11,646 nucleotides of DNA, taken from positions 1 through 11,646 of the forward strand of contig JAQUXG010000028.1 in assembly GCA_028692515.1 (NCBI GenBank), in the 5' to 3' direction. How positions within the stretch are numbered: the first letter of the stretch is position 1; every line of letters begins with the position of its first letter. Of this stretch, positions 1 to 7,810 are shown piece after piece. Made by a program: the position numbers and the translations under genes. The notes beneath the pieces are model-generated. The model was not told where the DNA came from, made no database searches, and saw nothing but the letters and a program-made list of their open reading frames with translations. The stretch is from Kiritimatiellales bacterium (GTDB lineage Bacteria > Verrucomicrobiota > Kiritimatiellia > Kiritimatiellales > Tichowtungiaceae).

Positions 1-26
1 CTAGCTTCTCACGCTTTCACGGACGT

Positions 27-103
<77 letters not shown>

Positions 104-119
104 TTTTCTAAATCCACTC

Positions 120-995
120 TTATTTATCCGGTTGCGGAATGCTGACACGGACGCCGGATTCACCGGCCTTTTGACTTATGAGCGGAAGATCCTGCTCCGC
201 CTTTTCCCATGGAATAAATTCAAGGGGACCAAAGCCGTTTCCGAGTCCGGGAGCCAGCCGCAGTCCCTGATTCAGATAGGCCTTGGCGACGATGATGCTG
301 TCAAGCGGGGCATAGCCCAATGCCCGTGCAGTGGCGATTGCCGAGGAAAGCACGCACCCGGTTCCGTGCGAATGTTTCGTATCGAGCCGCGGACTGGAAA
401 GCCATGCGTGTTCTTTGCCGTTGCTCCAGTAGTCGCTGGAAAGCTCCATGTCGTGGGCACCGTGCCCGCCTTTAATCAGCACCTCTTTAACGCCGGTGGT
501 CAGTGCTTTTTTTGCGGCAGCTTCGATATCGGCGGGTGTGGCGATTTCCATTCCGAACAGATGTTCTGCCTCAGGGATATTCGGGGTGATCAGATCAACG
601 ACTGGAAAAATTTTTTCTGTCAGGATTTTCCATGCGGCGGCTTCCAGCAGAAAGGCTCCGCTGGATGAAATTAAAACCGGATCACAGACCGTAAACGGCG
701 CTTTAACGGTTTTCAGGAATGCCGCAACGATTTCGACTGTGGCGGCCGTGCCGAGCATGCCGAGCTTCACCGAGGCGGGCGGCAGGTCGGCCTTCAGGGC
801 TTCGAGCTGGGCGGAAAGCATATCGGAGGACACCCACTCCAGGCGGCCGGTGCCGATCGTATTCTGAGCCGTCAGCGCAGTAATGGCTGAGCAATCGTGC
901 GCGCCGAGCAGGTTGATGACTTTGATGTCGGCCTGAATGCCTGCGCCGCCGCCGGAGTCTGCTCCGGCTATTGTCCATACAATCGGTTTTTTCAT
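120..995 (-). CDS. thiD: Hydroxymethylpyrimidine/phosphomethylpyrimidine kinase (ThiD)
   Basis: This cytoplasmic ribokinase-fold enzyme phosphorylates HMP and HMP-P to HMP-PP, the pyrimidine half of thiamine. At 291 residues it is slightly longer than the usual ~266. Visible motifs are the N-terminal SGGGAGIQAD substrate loop (14-23), Gln44 and Met80 (residues I recall as characteristic of HMP-P kinases rather than pyridoxal kinases), ITPN (136-139), KGGH (175-178) and the anion-hole GTGC with catalytic Cys214. The ATG at 993-995 has a GGAGG Shine-Dalgarno 9 nt upstream and overlaps the ftsB-like stop as ATGA, so the two are probably translationally coupled. No other thiamine gene is in the window. 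The C-terminal ~30 residues beyond the kinase fold have no recognisable feature. Confidence 0.93.
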   Translation of the reverse strand: MKKPIVWTIAGADSGGGAGIQADIKVINLLGAHDCSAITALTAQNTIGTGRLEWVSSDMLSAQLEALKADLPPASVKLGMLGTAATVEIVAAFLKTVKAPFTVCDPVLISSSGAFLLEAAAWKILTEKIFPVVDLITPNIPEAEHLFGMEIATPADIEAAAKKALTTGVKEVLIKGGHGAHDMELSSDYWSNGKEHAWLSSPRLDTKHSHGTGCVLSSAIATARALGYAPLDSIIVAKAYLNQGLRLAPGLGNGFGPLEFIPWEKAEQDLPLISQKAGESGVRVSIPQPDK

Positions 996-1330
996 GGGGC
1001 TGTTCCTCCGCGGGAAGCCGGCGGCGGATTGCTGACGGCTTTTTCGTTGAACTGATAGATGATCTCACCTTCATGCGCATAGCCGGTCTCGTGGGCGATC
1101 TGCTGAACAAAATATTTATCCGTACCGAAGCGTTCCTGTTTAATGCGCAACTCATTGATCGACTCTTTACGGGTGCGGATATCCTCTTCGAGAGCCTTCT
1201 TGGTCGACTGATAGTTGCGGAACTGATTCACCTTCGGCAGGAAGGCAAACACCACGCCGGCCAGTGCGAGCCCAAGCGCGGCAATCGCTACATAGCGGTA
1301 AACAACATTCCAATATTTTTGAGGACTCAC
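992..1330 (-). CDS. ftsB: FtsB/DivIC-type septum formation initiator protein
   Basis: A 112-residue protein with the layout of the FtsB/DivIC divisome family: a short cytoplasmic N-terminus (1-11), one hydrophobic membrane segment (about 12-32), a charged heptad-rich coiled coil (about 33-68) and a periplasmic tail holding the family's GY-x(3)-GEI-like segment near 84-90. In the family it bridges FtsL and FtsQ and activates septal peptidoglycan synthesis. Position next to eno supports the call, since eno-ftsB adjacency is common in bacteria. The start is GTG (1328-1330); no ATG, GTG or TTG lies between it and the membrane segment, and no Shine-Dalgarno is visible. The proline/glycine-rich last 12 residues overlap the thiD start. 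The family diverges fast, so the symbol is by architecture and context. Confidence 0.8.
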   Translation of the reverse strand: MSPQKYWNVVYRYVAIAALGLALAGVVFAFLPKVNQFRNYQSTKKALEEDIRTRKESINELRIKQERFGTDKYFVQQIAHETGYAHEGEIIYQFNEKAVSNPPPASRGGTAP

Positions 1331-1337
1331 GGCGCGC

Positions 1338-1343
1338 AGTATA
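1338..1343 (-). promoter_or_regulatory. Candidate -10 box (TATACT) abutting the ftsB-like GTG start
   Basis: TATACT on the minus strand matches TATAAT at 5 of 6 positions and ends 7 nt before the GTG start. Transcription would begin at or beside the start codon, giving a leaderless mRNA, which fits the absence of a Shine-Dalgarno. No convincing -35 hexamer is found 16-18 bp upstream, so this is tentative. Confidence 0.3.
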
Positions 1344-1365
1344 GGGAAAAGAGTGTAGAAATAAA

Positions 1366-1435
1366 GCGTAATGCGTAATGCGTAATGAAGACCGGAAGGG
1401 GGACTCGGCTTCTCCCGTTACGCAATGCGTATTAC
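1366..1435. repeat. Tandem heptamer (GCGTAAT x3) with inverted partner forming a long hairpin
   Basis: Three exact tandem copies of GCGTAAT occupy 1366-1386. The arm 1368-1387 can pair with 1416-1435: 16 of 20 positions are Watson-Crick, three more are G-U in RNA, and one is A-A. The loop is 28 nt, and a short GAAG/CTTC stem (1387-1390/1409-1412) can form inside it. There is no T-tract, so it is not a normal terminator. It lies in the ftsB-eno gap and resembles a dispersed MITE- or REP-like unit; its function is unknown. Confidence 0.7.
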
Positions 1436-1446
1436 TCGTTCCGCAT

Positions 1447-1482
1447 CAAAAAAACGCTCTCCGCTTTCACGGAGAGCGTTTC
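1447..1482 (-). terminator. Rho-independent terminator of eno
   Basis: On the minus strand a perfect 12-bp stem, AAACGCTCTCCG/CGGAGAGCGTTT (1481-1470/1463-1452), closes a TGAAAG loop and runs into a T-tract read from 1454 to 1448. It begins about 20 nt after the eno stop codon. It should separate eno from the downstream ftsB-thiD transcript, fully or partly. Confidence 0.93.
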
Positions 1483-1502
1483 GTATTTCCCGAAGGAAAT
1501 GT

Positions 1503-2801
<1,299 letters not shown>

Positions 2802-2826
2802 CTAAATTCCCTGAAAATGAGCCGGA

Positions 2827-2855
2827 ACTATACGGATGACCCCGCACTCCGGCAA
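2827..2855 (-). promoter_or_regulatory. Candidate sigma70-type promoter of eno
   Basis: On the minus strand TTGCCG (2855-2850; 4 of 6 to TTGACA) is followed after exactly 17 bp by TATAGT (2832-2827; 5 of 6 to TATAAT). The predicted transcription start is near 2820, giving a leader of about 40 nt that carries the AAAGGAG ribosome site. The nearest TTCCAA palindrome (centre 2879) would sit near -59. Confidence 0.5.
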
Positions 2856-2869
2856 CCATTTTCGGGTCG

Positions 2870-2949
2870 TTTTCCAATCATTGGAAAAAACAGACGGAAA
2901 GTTTCCAAGGTTTGGAAAAAACGGGTACCTTGCGTTCCAATGATTGGAA
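2870..2949. repeat. Phased cluster of three TTCCAA-NNN-TTGGAA palindromes
   Basis: Three perfect palindromes lie in the divergent eno/rnhA gap: TTTTCCAA-TCA-TTGGAAAA (2870-2888), TTTCCAA-GGT-TTGGAAA (2902-2918) and TTCCAA-TGA-TTGGAA (2935-2949). Their centres (2879, 2910, 2942) are 31 and 32 bp apart, close to three DNA turns. They are upstream of the predicted eno promoter and directly in front of rnhA. They could be a multi-site operator or members of a dispersed repeat family; the sequence alone does not decide. Confidence 0.85.
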
Positions 2950-2954
2950 AACCG

Positions 2955-3455
2955 ATGGACGAATCTGTAAAAATTTATACCGACGGCGCGTGCAAGGGAA
3001 ATCCCGGGCCGGGCGGTTACGGCGTCGTCCTTTTGTCCGGCGGAAATCGCAAGGAGCTGTCCGGCGGATTCCGTAAAACGACCAATAACCGTATGGAAAT
3101 GATGGCCTGCATCGAAGGACTTCGCTCGCTCAAACGACCGTGCATCGTGGACCTTACCAGCGACTCCAGCTATGTCGTCAACGCCATGGAAAAGGGCTGG
3201 GCCAAACGCTGGCGTTCCAATGGCTGGAAACTTTCGCCCGGAAAACCGGCCAAAAATTCCGACCTTTGGAAACTTCTACTCGATCTGTGCGCCGGGCACA
3301 CCGTCAAGTTTCATTGGGTCAAAGGCCACGCCGGCCATCCCGAAAACGAACGGTGCGACGTGCTGGCCGTTGAAGCCTGTTTGCTGAAAGACCTGCCCGC
3401 CGACCTCGCATTCGAGGCCGACACCGTTCCTCCTGCCGAGCTTTTCAGTATGTGA
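2955..3455 (+). CDS. rnhA: Ribonuclease HI
   Basis: Endonuclease that cuts the RNA strand of RNA-DNA hybrids, removing R-loops and primer RNA. With the ATG at 2955 it has 166 residues (E. coli 155), and the catalytic acids fall at family positions: Asp10 (YTDGACKGNPGPGG), Glu48 (NNRMEMMA), Asp70 (TSDSSYVV) and Asp135, with His125 in the flexible loop (KGHAGHPENERCD). The basic-protrusion region KRW-x(2)-NGWK (85-92) is present. The frame stays open upstream to 2817, but that extension only translates the palindrome cluster and has no family similarity, so 2955 was chosen; its Shine-Dalgarno (GGAAAA) is weak. A non-conserved acidic tail of about 20 residues ends the protein. Its stop directly abuts that of the convergent oxidoreductase. 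Confidence 0.93.
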   Translation: MDESVKIYTDGACKGNPGPGGYGVVLLSGGNRKELSGGFRKTTNNRMEMMACIEGLRSLKRPCIVDLTSDSSYVVNAMEKGWAKRWRSNGWKLSPGKPAKNSDLWKLLLDLCAGHTVKFHWVKGHAGHPENERCDVLAVEACLLKDLPADLAFEADTVPPAELFSM

Positions 3456-4565
3456 TTAAGGATCTAAACGTCCGTGAATGAGACCCAGGGGCAACGCCGC
3501 TGGCCGATCCGGTCTGAATTTGATCTCCACCTGCTTCCGGGCGTTTGACGATTTTTCAAATGCATGCATCACCTCGAGCACATGATAAGCCAGCTCACCG
3601 CTTGTCCGGTGTTTGCGTTTCCCGAGAATCGCATAGGCCATGTCGGCCGCACCGATGCTGCGCATGTTTTCCGCATAGGGGTGGCTTAACGTCTGGGTTT
3701 TCCACTCACCGGCGGCAGATGTAAATATCTCAACCGGCCCGCCGAAGGTGTTTGGATCCGGCACTTTTAAGGAGCCTTCCGTTCCGTAGAGTTCGATGGG
3801 ACTGTGACCGTGTCGGTGCACATCAAAAGAAATGGTCACCGTGATGACCGCCCCGGAGTGAAACTCAAGGACTCCGGAATAGTGCGTGGGTACGTCAACG
3901 GGAATCTGTTTTCCGAAATGTTCTTTACAGGTGGCGGTTCGCTTTTCGAACGCGCGTGAAGTGATCGCAGTTACTGTTTTAACCGGGCCCAGCAGATGCA
4001 CCAAAGCGGTTATGTAGTATGGCCCCATATCGAACATCGGCCCCGCACCGGTCTGATAGAAAAAGAACGGATTGGGATGCCAGGATTCCGGCCCCCGGGA
4101 CATCAGAAATGCGGTTCCGCCCACGACGCGACCGATCCATCCGTCATCAATAATTTTTCTGCACGTCTGAAGCCCCGCACCCATAAAGGTATCCGGTGCA
4201 CAGCCGACCAGAAGTCCTTTTTTCTTCGCCAGCTCCAGAATGGTCTGGCCGTCACGAAGGCTGATGGCAAGGGGCTTTTCGCTGTGCACGTGTTTGCCGG
4301 AGTTGAGTGCAGCCAGGCTGATTTCGGCGTGAACGGCCGGAACCGTGAGGTTGATAACAAGATCAACGTCTTTGTTCGCTAAAAGTTCTTTAACGGTCTC
4401 GGCTTTGCATTCGTTTTCTTCCGCTTTGGCCCGGGCGGCATCCATGTTGATGTCCGCGCAGGAGATGATCTTCAGTACCTCGAAGGTTTTTGCTCCGTTA
4501 AAGTAGGCTTGGGAAATATTTCCGCACCCGATAATGCCGATCCCGACTGTTTTTTTCTTTGCCAT
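3456..4565 (-). CDS. Gfo/Idh/MocA-family NAD(P)-dependent oxidoreductase
   Basis: Sugar or inositol dehydrogenase-like protein of 369 residues. The N-terminal Rossmann fold has the dinucleotide motif GIIGCGNIS (10-18), the acidic residue after strand 2 (CADIN, 36-40) that usually favours NAD(H), and the family's EKP motif (96-98) with catalytic-site Lys97. The C-terminal substrate domain has FDMGPYYITALVHLLG (178-193), supplying the Asp and His normally near the active site. No signal peptide is seen. The substrate cannot be read from sequence. It starts 11 nt after the isomerase-like gene, so the two are almost certainly one operon acting on the same carbohydrate. The C-terminal ~20 residues are proline-rich and unremarkable. 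Confidence 0.9.
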   Translation of the reverse strand: MAKKKTVGIGIIGCGNISQAYFNGAKTFEVLKIISCADINMDAARAKAEENECKAETVKELLANKDVDLVINLTVPAVHAEISLAALNSGKHVHSEKPLAISLRDGQTILELAKKKGLLVGCAPDTFMGAGLQTCRKIIDDGWIGRVVGGTAFLMSRGPESWHPNPFFFYQTGAGPMFDMGPYYITALVHLLGPVKTVTAITSRAFEKRTATCKEHFGKQIPVDVPTHYSGVLEFHSGAVITVTISFDVHRHGHSPIELYGTEGSLKVPDPNTFGGPVEIFTSAAGEWKTQTLSHPYAENMRSIGAADMAYAILGKRKHRTSGELAYHVLEVMHAFEKSSNARKQVEIKFRPDRPAALPLGLIHGRLDP

Positions 4566-4576
4566 AAAATCTTTCT

Positions 4577-5392
4577 TTATTTGTTTCCGCGGGCGATGCC
4601 GGTTTTTGTGAGATAGGTATAGCTTTCCTGTACGGCTTTCATCATGTCCCCGGCATAGCTGTCGAGTTCGACAGCGATGTATGCTGTGTGAATTGCGGCT
4701 TTCGAAGCTCCAACGAGGTCAACCTGTCCGGTTCCGGCAGGAAGGAATGGCGTTGCGTTACTGATCATGATTTTGCCGTCCTGCGTTTCGGCTTCAGTAA
4801 AGGTGTCTGTTGCGTTGATGATTCCGTCTTTGAAGTGCAGGAGCTTTCCTCGCGGGCCGATTTCCCGTATAAAATCCGCAGGATTCAGCCCCGCTTTCAT
4901 CACCCAGAAAATGTCCGCCTCCCAAAGAACCGTTTCGGGTGTGTTCTCTAGAAAAATGCGATAGCCAGGCACACCGTCTACCTCGGCAAGGTCCCAATCG
5001 TGATTGTGGTAGCCCACTTGAATGCCATACGGCTCAACAAATGCAGCAGCCTCGCAATACAGTTCGGCAGTCGCTTTGATGGCATCTGCCGTTGCAAAAT
5101 CATTACGGAAGTTTTGCGGACAGCCTGTAATGAGGTATTTGTGACCCAGCAGTAGCGCCTCATCGATCACTGCATTTTTATTTTCGCCGACCGGAAGGGC
5201 TCTGTGGCAGGAAGGCGCTTTAAGCCCAAGTTCTTTGAAAAGCTGCGCCGCCTTGGCCGGGGTGGTTCCGGGAAAACCTGCCGGTTCAACATTTCCAAAT
5301 CCCATATCCGCAATGGCTCGGATTGTCCCTTCGTAATCGGCTTCCGCCTGCTTCCGGACGCTGTAGAGTTGAACTGTAATTTCAGGAATCAT
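4577..5392 (-). CDS. Sugar phosphate isomerase/epimerase family protein (xylose isomerase-like TIM barrel)
   Basis: A 271-residue protein of the AP-endonuclease-2/xylose-isomerase-like TIM-barrel superfamily, which includes inosose dehydratases, IolI/IolE-like enzymes and keto-sugar epimerases. Visible family features are the N-terminal QLYSVR strand, GFGNVEPAGF (start of barrel strand 2), the metal-site GYHNHDWD (His129-Asn-His131), WEADIFWV (157-164, Glu158 and Asp160), HFKDG (186-190), GTGQVD (220-225) and the last metal-ligand strand VELDSY (Glu242). The frame is open to a TTG at 5419 and an ATG at 5407, but only the ATG at 5390-5392 has a Shine-Dalgarno (AAAGG, 7 nt upstream), so I start there. 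It lies 11 nt before the oxidoreductase gene and is divergent from the AraC-family gene. The exact substrate is unknown. Confidence 0.85.
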   Translation of the reverse strand: MIPEITVQLYSVRKQAEADYEGTIRAIADMGFGNVEPAGFPGTTPAKAAQLFKELGLKAPSCHRALPVGENKNAVIDEALLLGHKYLITGCPQNFRNDFATADAIKATAELYCEAAAFVEPYGIQVGYHNHDWDLAEVDGVPGYRIFLENTPETVLWEADIFWVMKAGLNPADFIREIGPRGKLLHFKDGIINATDTFTEAETQDGKIMISNATPFLPAGTGQVDLVGASKAAIHTAYIAVELDSYAGDMMKAVQESYTYLTKTGIARGNK

Positions 5393-5423
5393 CGTTATGC
5401 CTTTCATTGTTGTTGTCAAAAAC

Positions 5424-5448
5424 AGTGATACAAATAGTGATATTCACT
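5424..5448. promoter_or_regulatory. Candidate operator between the isomerase operon and the AraC-type gene
   Basis: AGTGATA occurs twice in direct orientation at 5424-5430 and 5436-5442, 12 bp apart. The second copy is also the left half of the inverted repeat AGTGA-TAT-TCACT (5436-5448). A second perfect palindrome, GTCAATTGAC, lies at 5472-5481. AraC-family proteins often bind direct half-sites spaced by a few turns, and this lies in the short gap between the divergent genes, so it is a plausible binding site for the neighbouring regulator. This is inference from position and symmetry. Confidence 0.45.
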
Positions 5449-5506
5449 AAGATATCAGGTAACGTTTTTACGTCAATTGACTAAAACTATGATTGCTGGT
5501 GGAAAA

Positions 5507-6271
5507 ATGAAGTGTGCATTAAAAGGAATGGGTTACTATAAAAGTCCGCTCGGAGGTGCTGCGAATCCGTACCGGATTCCGGATGGCGTTCTATTATTTG
5601 AATTAATTACCGCCGGAGCGGTATATTCGCCGTCCGGCGATACCTTGTGCGGTGCCGGTTGGATATTTGTTCATCAGCCCGGACAAGCAACCATCTGGCG
5701 TTCAAAGCCCGATGAGTTCTACGAATGCATGGTTGCCTCATTCCATCTTGAGCAGGTCTGCAATCCCGAACCGTGGCCTAGAGAGTTTTTTTGGGAGGAC
5801 GTTGCGGGCGCTGTTCATTTCGCTCACGAAATGCTCTATGCCTTTCATCATACACATGTGGACCATGCGCTACTGAGCGATGTGGCGTTAAGCCAGTTCC
5901 GCTACCGGCTCGATTCTTTTCGCCGGCAGAAAAGCCGAATGGAAAATCCTCCCCGTATTGCCGCCATTATGGCGTATATCGAGAAAAATTATTCAAAGGC
6001 ACTCGGAATCGAGGATATGGCCGCTCATGTGGGGATGAGTTCGTCGCACCTGTACGCACACTTCAGGGAACACGTAAAAATCACGCCACACCAGTATCTG
6101 ATCCGTCAACGGATGCATGCCGCAAAGCATGCGTTGGCGACTTCGTCGGTGCCGATAAAAGCCATTGCGGCGGATGTCGGCTATGTTAATCCGGAAAATT
6201 TTTGCCGAGCATTCAAGCAACACACCGGGTTTACGGCGGCGGCCTATCGGAAAAAATACATGATTTACTAA
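5507..6271 (+). CDS. AraC-family transcriptional regulator
   Basis: DNA-binding regulator with the AraC/XylS layout: an N-terminal cupin-like sensing region (about 20-90) and a C-terminal double helix-turn-helix (about 150-250). The first helix-turn-helix includes LGIEDMAAHVGMSSSHLYAHF, with one residue fewer shown here at either end of that stretch being equally good; the second has PIKAIAADVGYVNPENFCRA and the typical F-K-x(3)-G-F-T-x(3)-YR ending. Starting at the ATG of 5507 gives 254 residues, with GGTGGA just upstream. The frame is open to a TTG at 5477 and an ATG at 5489, which lack a Shine-Dalgarno; TATGAT (5488-5493) could be its -10. It is divergent from the isomerase-oxidoreductase pair, the usual place for a local activator that senses the pathway sugar. 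Confidence 0.9.
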   Translation: MKCALKGMGYYKSPLGGAANPYRIPDGVLLFELITAGAVYSPSGDTLCGAGWIFVHQPGQATIWRSKPDEFYECMVASFHLEQVCNPEPWPREFFWEDVAGAVHFAHEMLYAFHHTHVDHALLSDVALSQFRYRLDSFRRQKSRMENPPRIAAIMAYIEKNYSKALGIEDMAAHVGMSSSHLYAHFREHVKITPHQYLIRQRMHAAKHALATSSVPIKAIAADVGYVNPENFCRAFKQHTGFTAAAYRKKYMIY

Positions 6272-6346
6272 CAGAAAAGGCCGAGATGCATCCATTTACG
6301 TTAATTGGCGTTCATTCGCGGTTGAGACTTTGGTAATCTCCTCGTC

Positions 6347-7810
6347 ATGCAGTGGCCGGAAAACATTCGTAAAAAGCTGAAGGAACTGCCGGACGCGCCG
6401 GGCGTTTATCTGATGCGCGGGCGGACCGGCGCGATCATCTATGTCGGCAAAGCCGTTTCCCTCCACAAGCGGGTTCAAAGCTACTTCCGTGAGAGCACCT
6501 ACCGTAAAGCCGAACCAAAACTGCGCGGACTGATCCGCTCGATTACCGATTTTGACGTACTCGTTCTGCGTAGCGACGCCGAGGCGGTGCTGACCGAAGG
6601 CAAGCTGATCAAAGAATACAAGCCGCGCTACAACACGATGTTCAAAGATGACAAACGCTTCCCGCTACTGCGGGTTGATCTGCGCAAGCCGTTTCCAAAG
6701 TTTGAACTCTGCCGCATCGATAAACACGACGGCGCAACGTACTTCGGGCCGTACACCTCGGGACTGGCCGCGCGCGCGGCTCTGGAGTTTGTCGAAAAAC
6801 GATTCGGCATCCGTCAGTGCCGCCCGGATCGGCCGGACGCTGAAACCTATCAGCACTGCCACAACGACATCATCCGGCAATGCTCTGCTCCGTGTATCGG
6901 CAAAGTCATGCCGGAAGAATATCTGGAGCGCGTGCAGACCGCTTGTGCCTTTCTGCGCGGCGAGCGACCGGAATACATCAAGGAAGTCCGCGTGCAGATG
7001 GAAGCTGCGGCAGAAACGCATCATTTTGAAGAAGCGGCGGCTTTGCGCGACATGATGTTCCTGCTGACCCGCGCGGTGAAAGAAAAGGCGCTGGTGCGTA
7101 AAACCGGACGCATGTTAATCGACGACGCGGAGCAGGGCATTCGGGATCTGGGTAAAGAGCTCGGATTATCCGGGCCGCCGCGAGTGATTGAGTGTTTTGA
7201 CATTTCCAACATTTCCGGAACGAATGCGGTGGCCAGCATGGTATCCGCTGTTGACGGCGTTCCCGCACCGCAGCGCTACCGCCGTTTCCGCATTAAAACG
7301 GTCGAAGGCAGCGATGACCCGCGCATGATGGCCGAAGCCGTCAGTCGCCGCTACAGCCGCCTGAAAGAAGAGGGTGGTGCGCTTCCCGATCTACTGGTCG
7401 TGGACGGAGGCATCACCCAGTTGCGAGCCGCTTTCCAGGCATTGGAAGAAATCGGTGTAAAAGTTCCAATCATTGGAATTGCCAAGCAGCACGAAGAGAT
7501 TGTGCGCGACGGAGTGCCGTCACTTTTTCTGCCGCGCGACTCGCGAGCGCTTCGGGTGATCACCGGGTTGCGCGACGAGGCGCACCGCTTCGCGATTGCT
7601 TATCACCGGAAGCTGCGCGCGCAGCGCATCCGCGAATCGGCGCTCGACGAAATTCCAACCATTGGAAAAAAGAAAAAAGAACTTCTGCTTAAACACTTTG
7701 GTTCGTTCGAACGGCTGCGCAACGCCAGCCTCGAAGAACTCCTTGCCGCTTCGGGCGTCGGCCCGAAGACGGCGGAGTTGATTTTTAATACGGTAGGGCG
7801 GGGTCCGTGA
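6347..7810 (+). CDS. uvrC: UvrABC excinuclease subunit C, short form
   Basis: Makes both incisions around DNA lesions in nucleotide excision repair. Domains in order: GIY-YIG nuclease (PGVYLM 18-23, IYVGKA 31-36, Glu84), the cysteine cluster expected to bind Fe-S (Cys158, 171, 179, 183, spacing close to E. coli), the UVR motif for UvrB contact (about 209-243), the RNase H-like nuclease (Asp285 in ECFDISN, Asp353 in VVDGG, His413 in DEAHRF) and tandem HhH (about 434-483). It has 487 residues against ~610 in E. coli. The roughly 100-residue segment that normally separates the UVR motif from ECFDISN is missing, while all catalytic residues are kept. The ATG at 6347 matches family N-termini but has no clear Shine-Dalgarno. 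The last five codons and the TGA lie in a REP, and two TTCCAA palindromes are inside the gene. Confidence 0.95.
   Translation: MQWPENIRKKLKELPDAPGVYLMRGRTGAIIYVGKAVSLHKRVQSYFRESTYRKAEPKLRGLIRSITDFDVLVLRSDAEAVLTEGKLIKEYKPRYNTMFKDDKRFPLLRVDLRKPFPKFELCRIDKHDGATYFGPYTSGLAARAALEFVEKRFGIRQCRPDRPDAETYQHCHNDIIRQCSAPCIGKVMPEEYLERVQTACAFLRGERPEYIKEVRVQMEAAAETHHFEEAAALRDMMFLLTRAVKEKALVRKTGRMLIDDAEQGIRDLGKELGLSGPPRVIECFDISNISGTNAVASMVSAVDGVPAPQRYRRFRIKTVEGSDDPRMMAEAVSRRYSRLKEEGGALPDLLVVDGGITQLRAAFQALEEIGVKVPIIGIAKQHEEIVRDGVPSLFLPRDSRALRVITGLRDEAHRFAIAYHRKLRAQRIRESALDEIPTIGKKKKELLLKHFGSFERLRNASLEELLAASGVGPKTAELIFNTVGRGP
7464..7478. repeat. TTCCAA-TCA-TTGGAA palindrome inside uvrC
   Basis: Perfect 15-bp member of the palindrome family, embedded in codons for VPIIG (residues 373-377). 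It is identical to the core of the 2870-2888 copy. The segment matches the natural UvrC protein consensus here, so the protein is not disrupted. Confidence 0.8.
7653..7667. repeat. TTCCAA-CCA-TTGGAA palindrome inside uvrC
   Basis: Second perfect copy in uvrC, encoding IPTIG (436-440) at the first helix-hairpin-helix, which is a natural HhH sequence. Both uvrC copies use the CCA proline codon, which I count in only 4 of the gene's 26 prolines. Confidence 0.8.

Noticed and set aside
2817..2954. In-frame N-terminal extension of rnhA by 46 residues
   Set aside because: It translates the palindrome cluster (P-I-I-G-K-like repeats) and has no RNase H similarity. Starting at 2955 places the first catalytic Asp at position 10, as in the family.
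3215..3229. Near-palindrome TTCCAATGGCTGGAA in rnhA
   Set aside because: One arm is mismatched, and the codons encode the conserved R-S-N-G-W-K of RNase HI, so the protein explains it.
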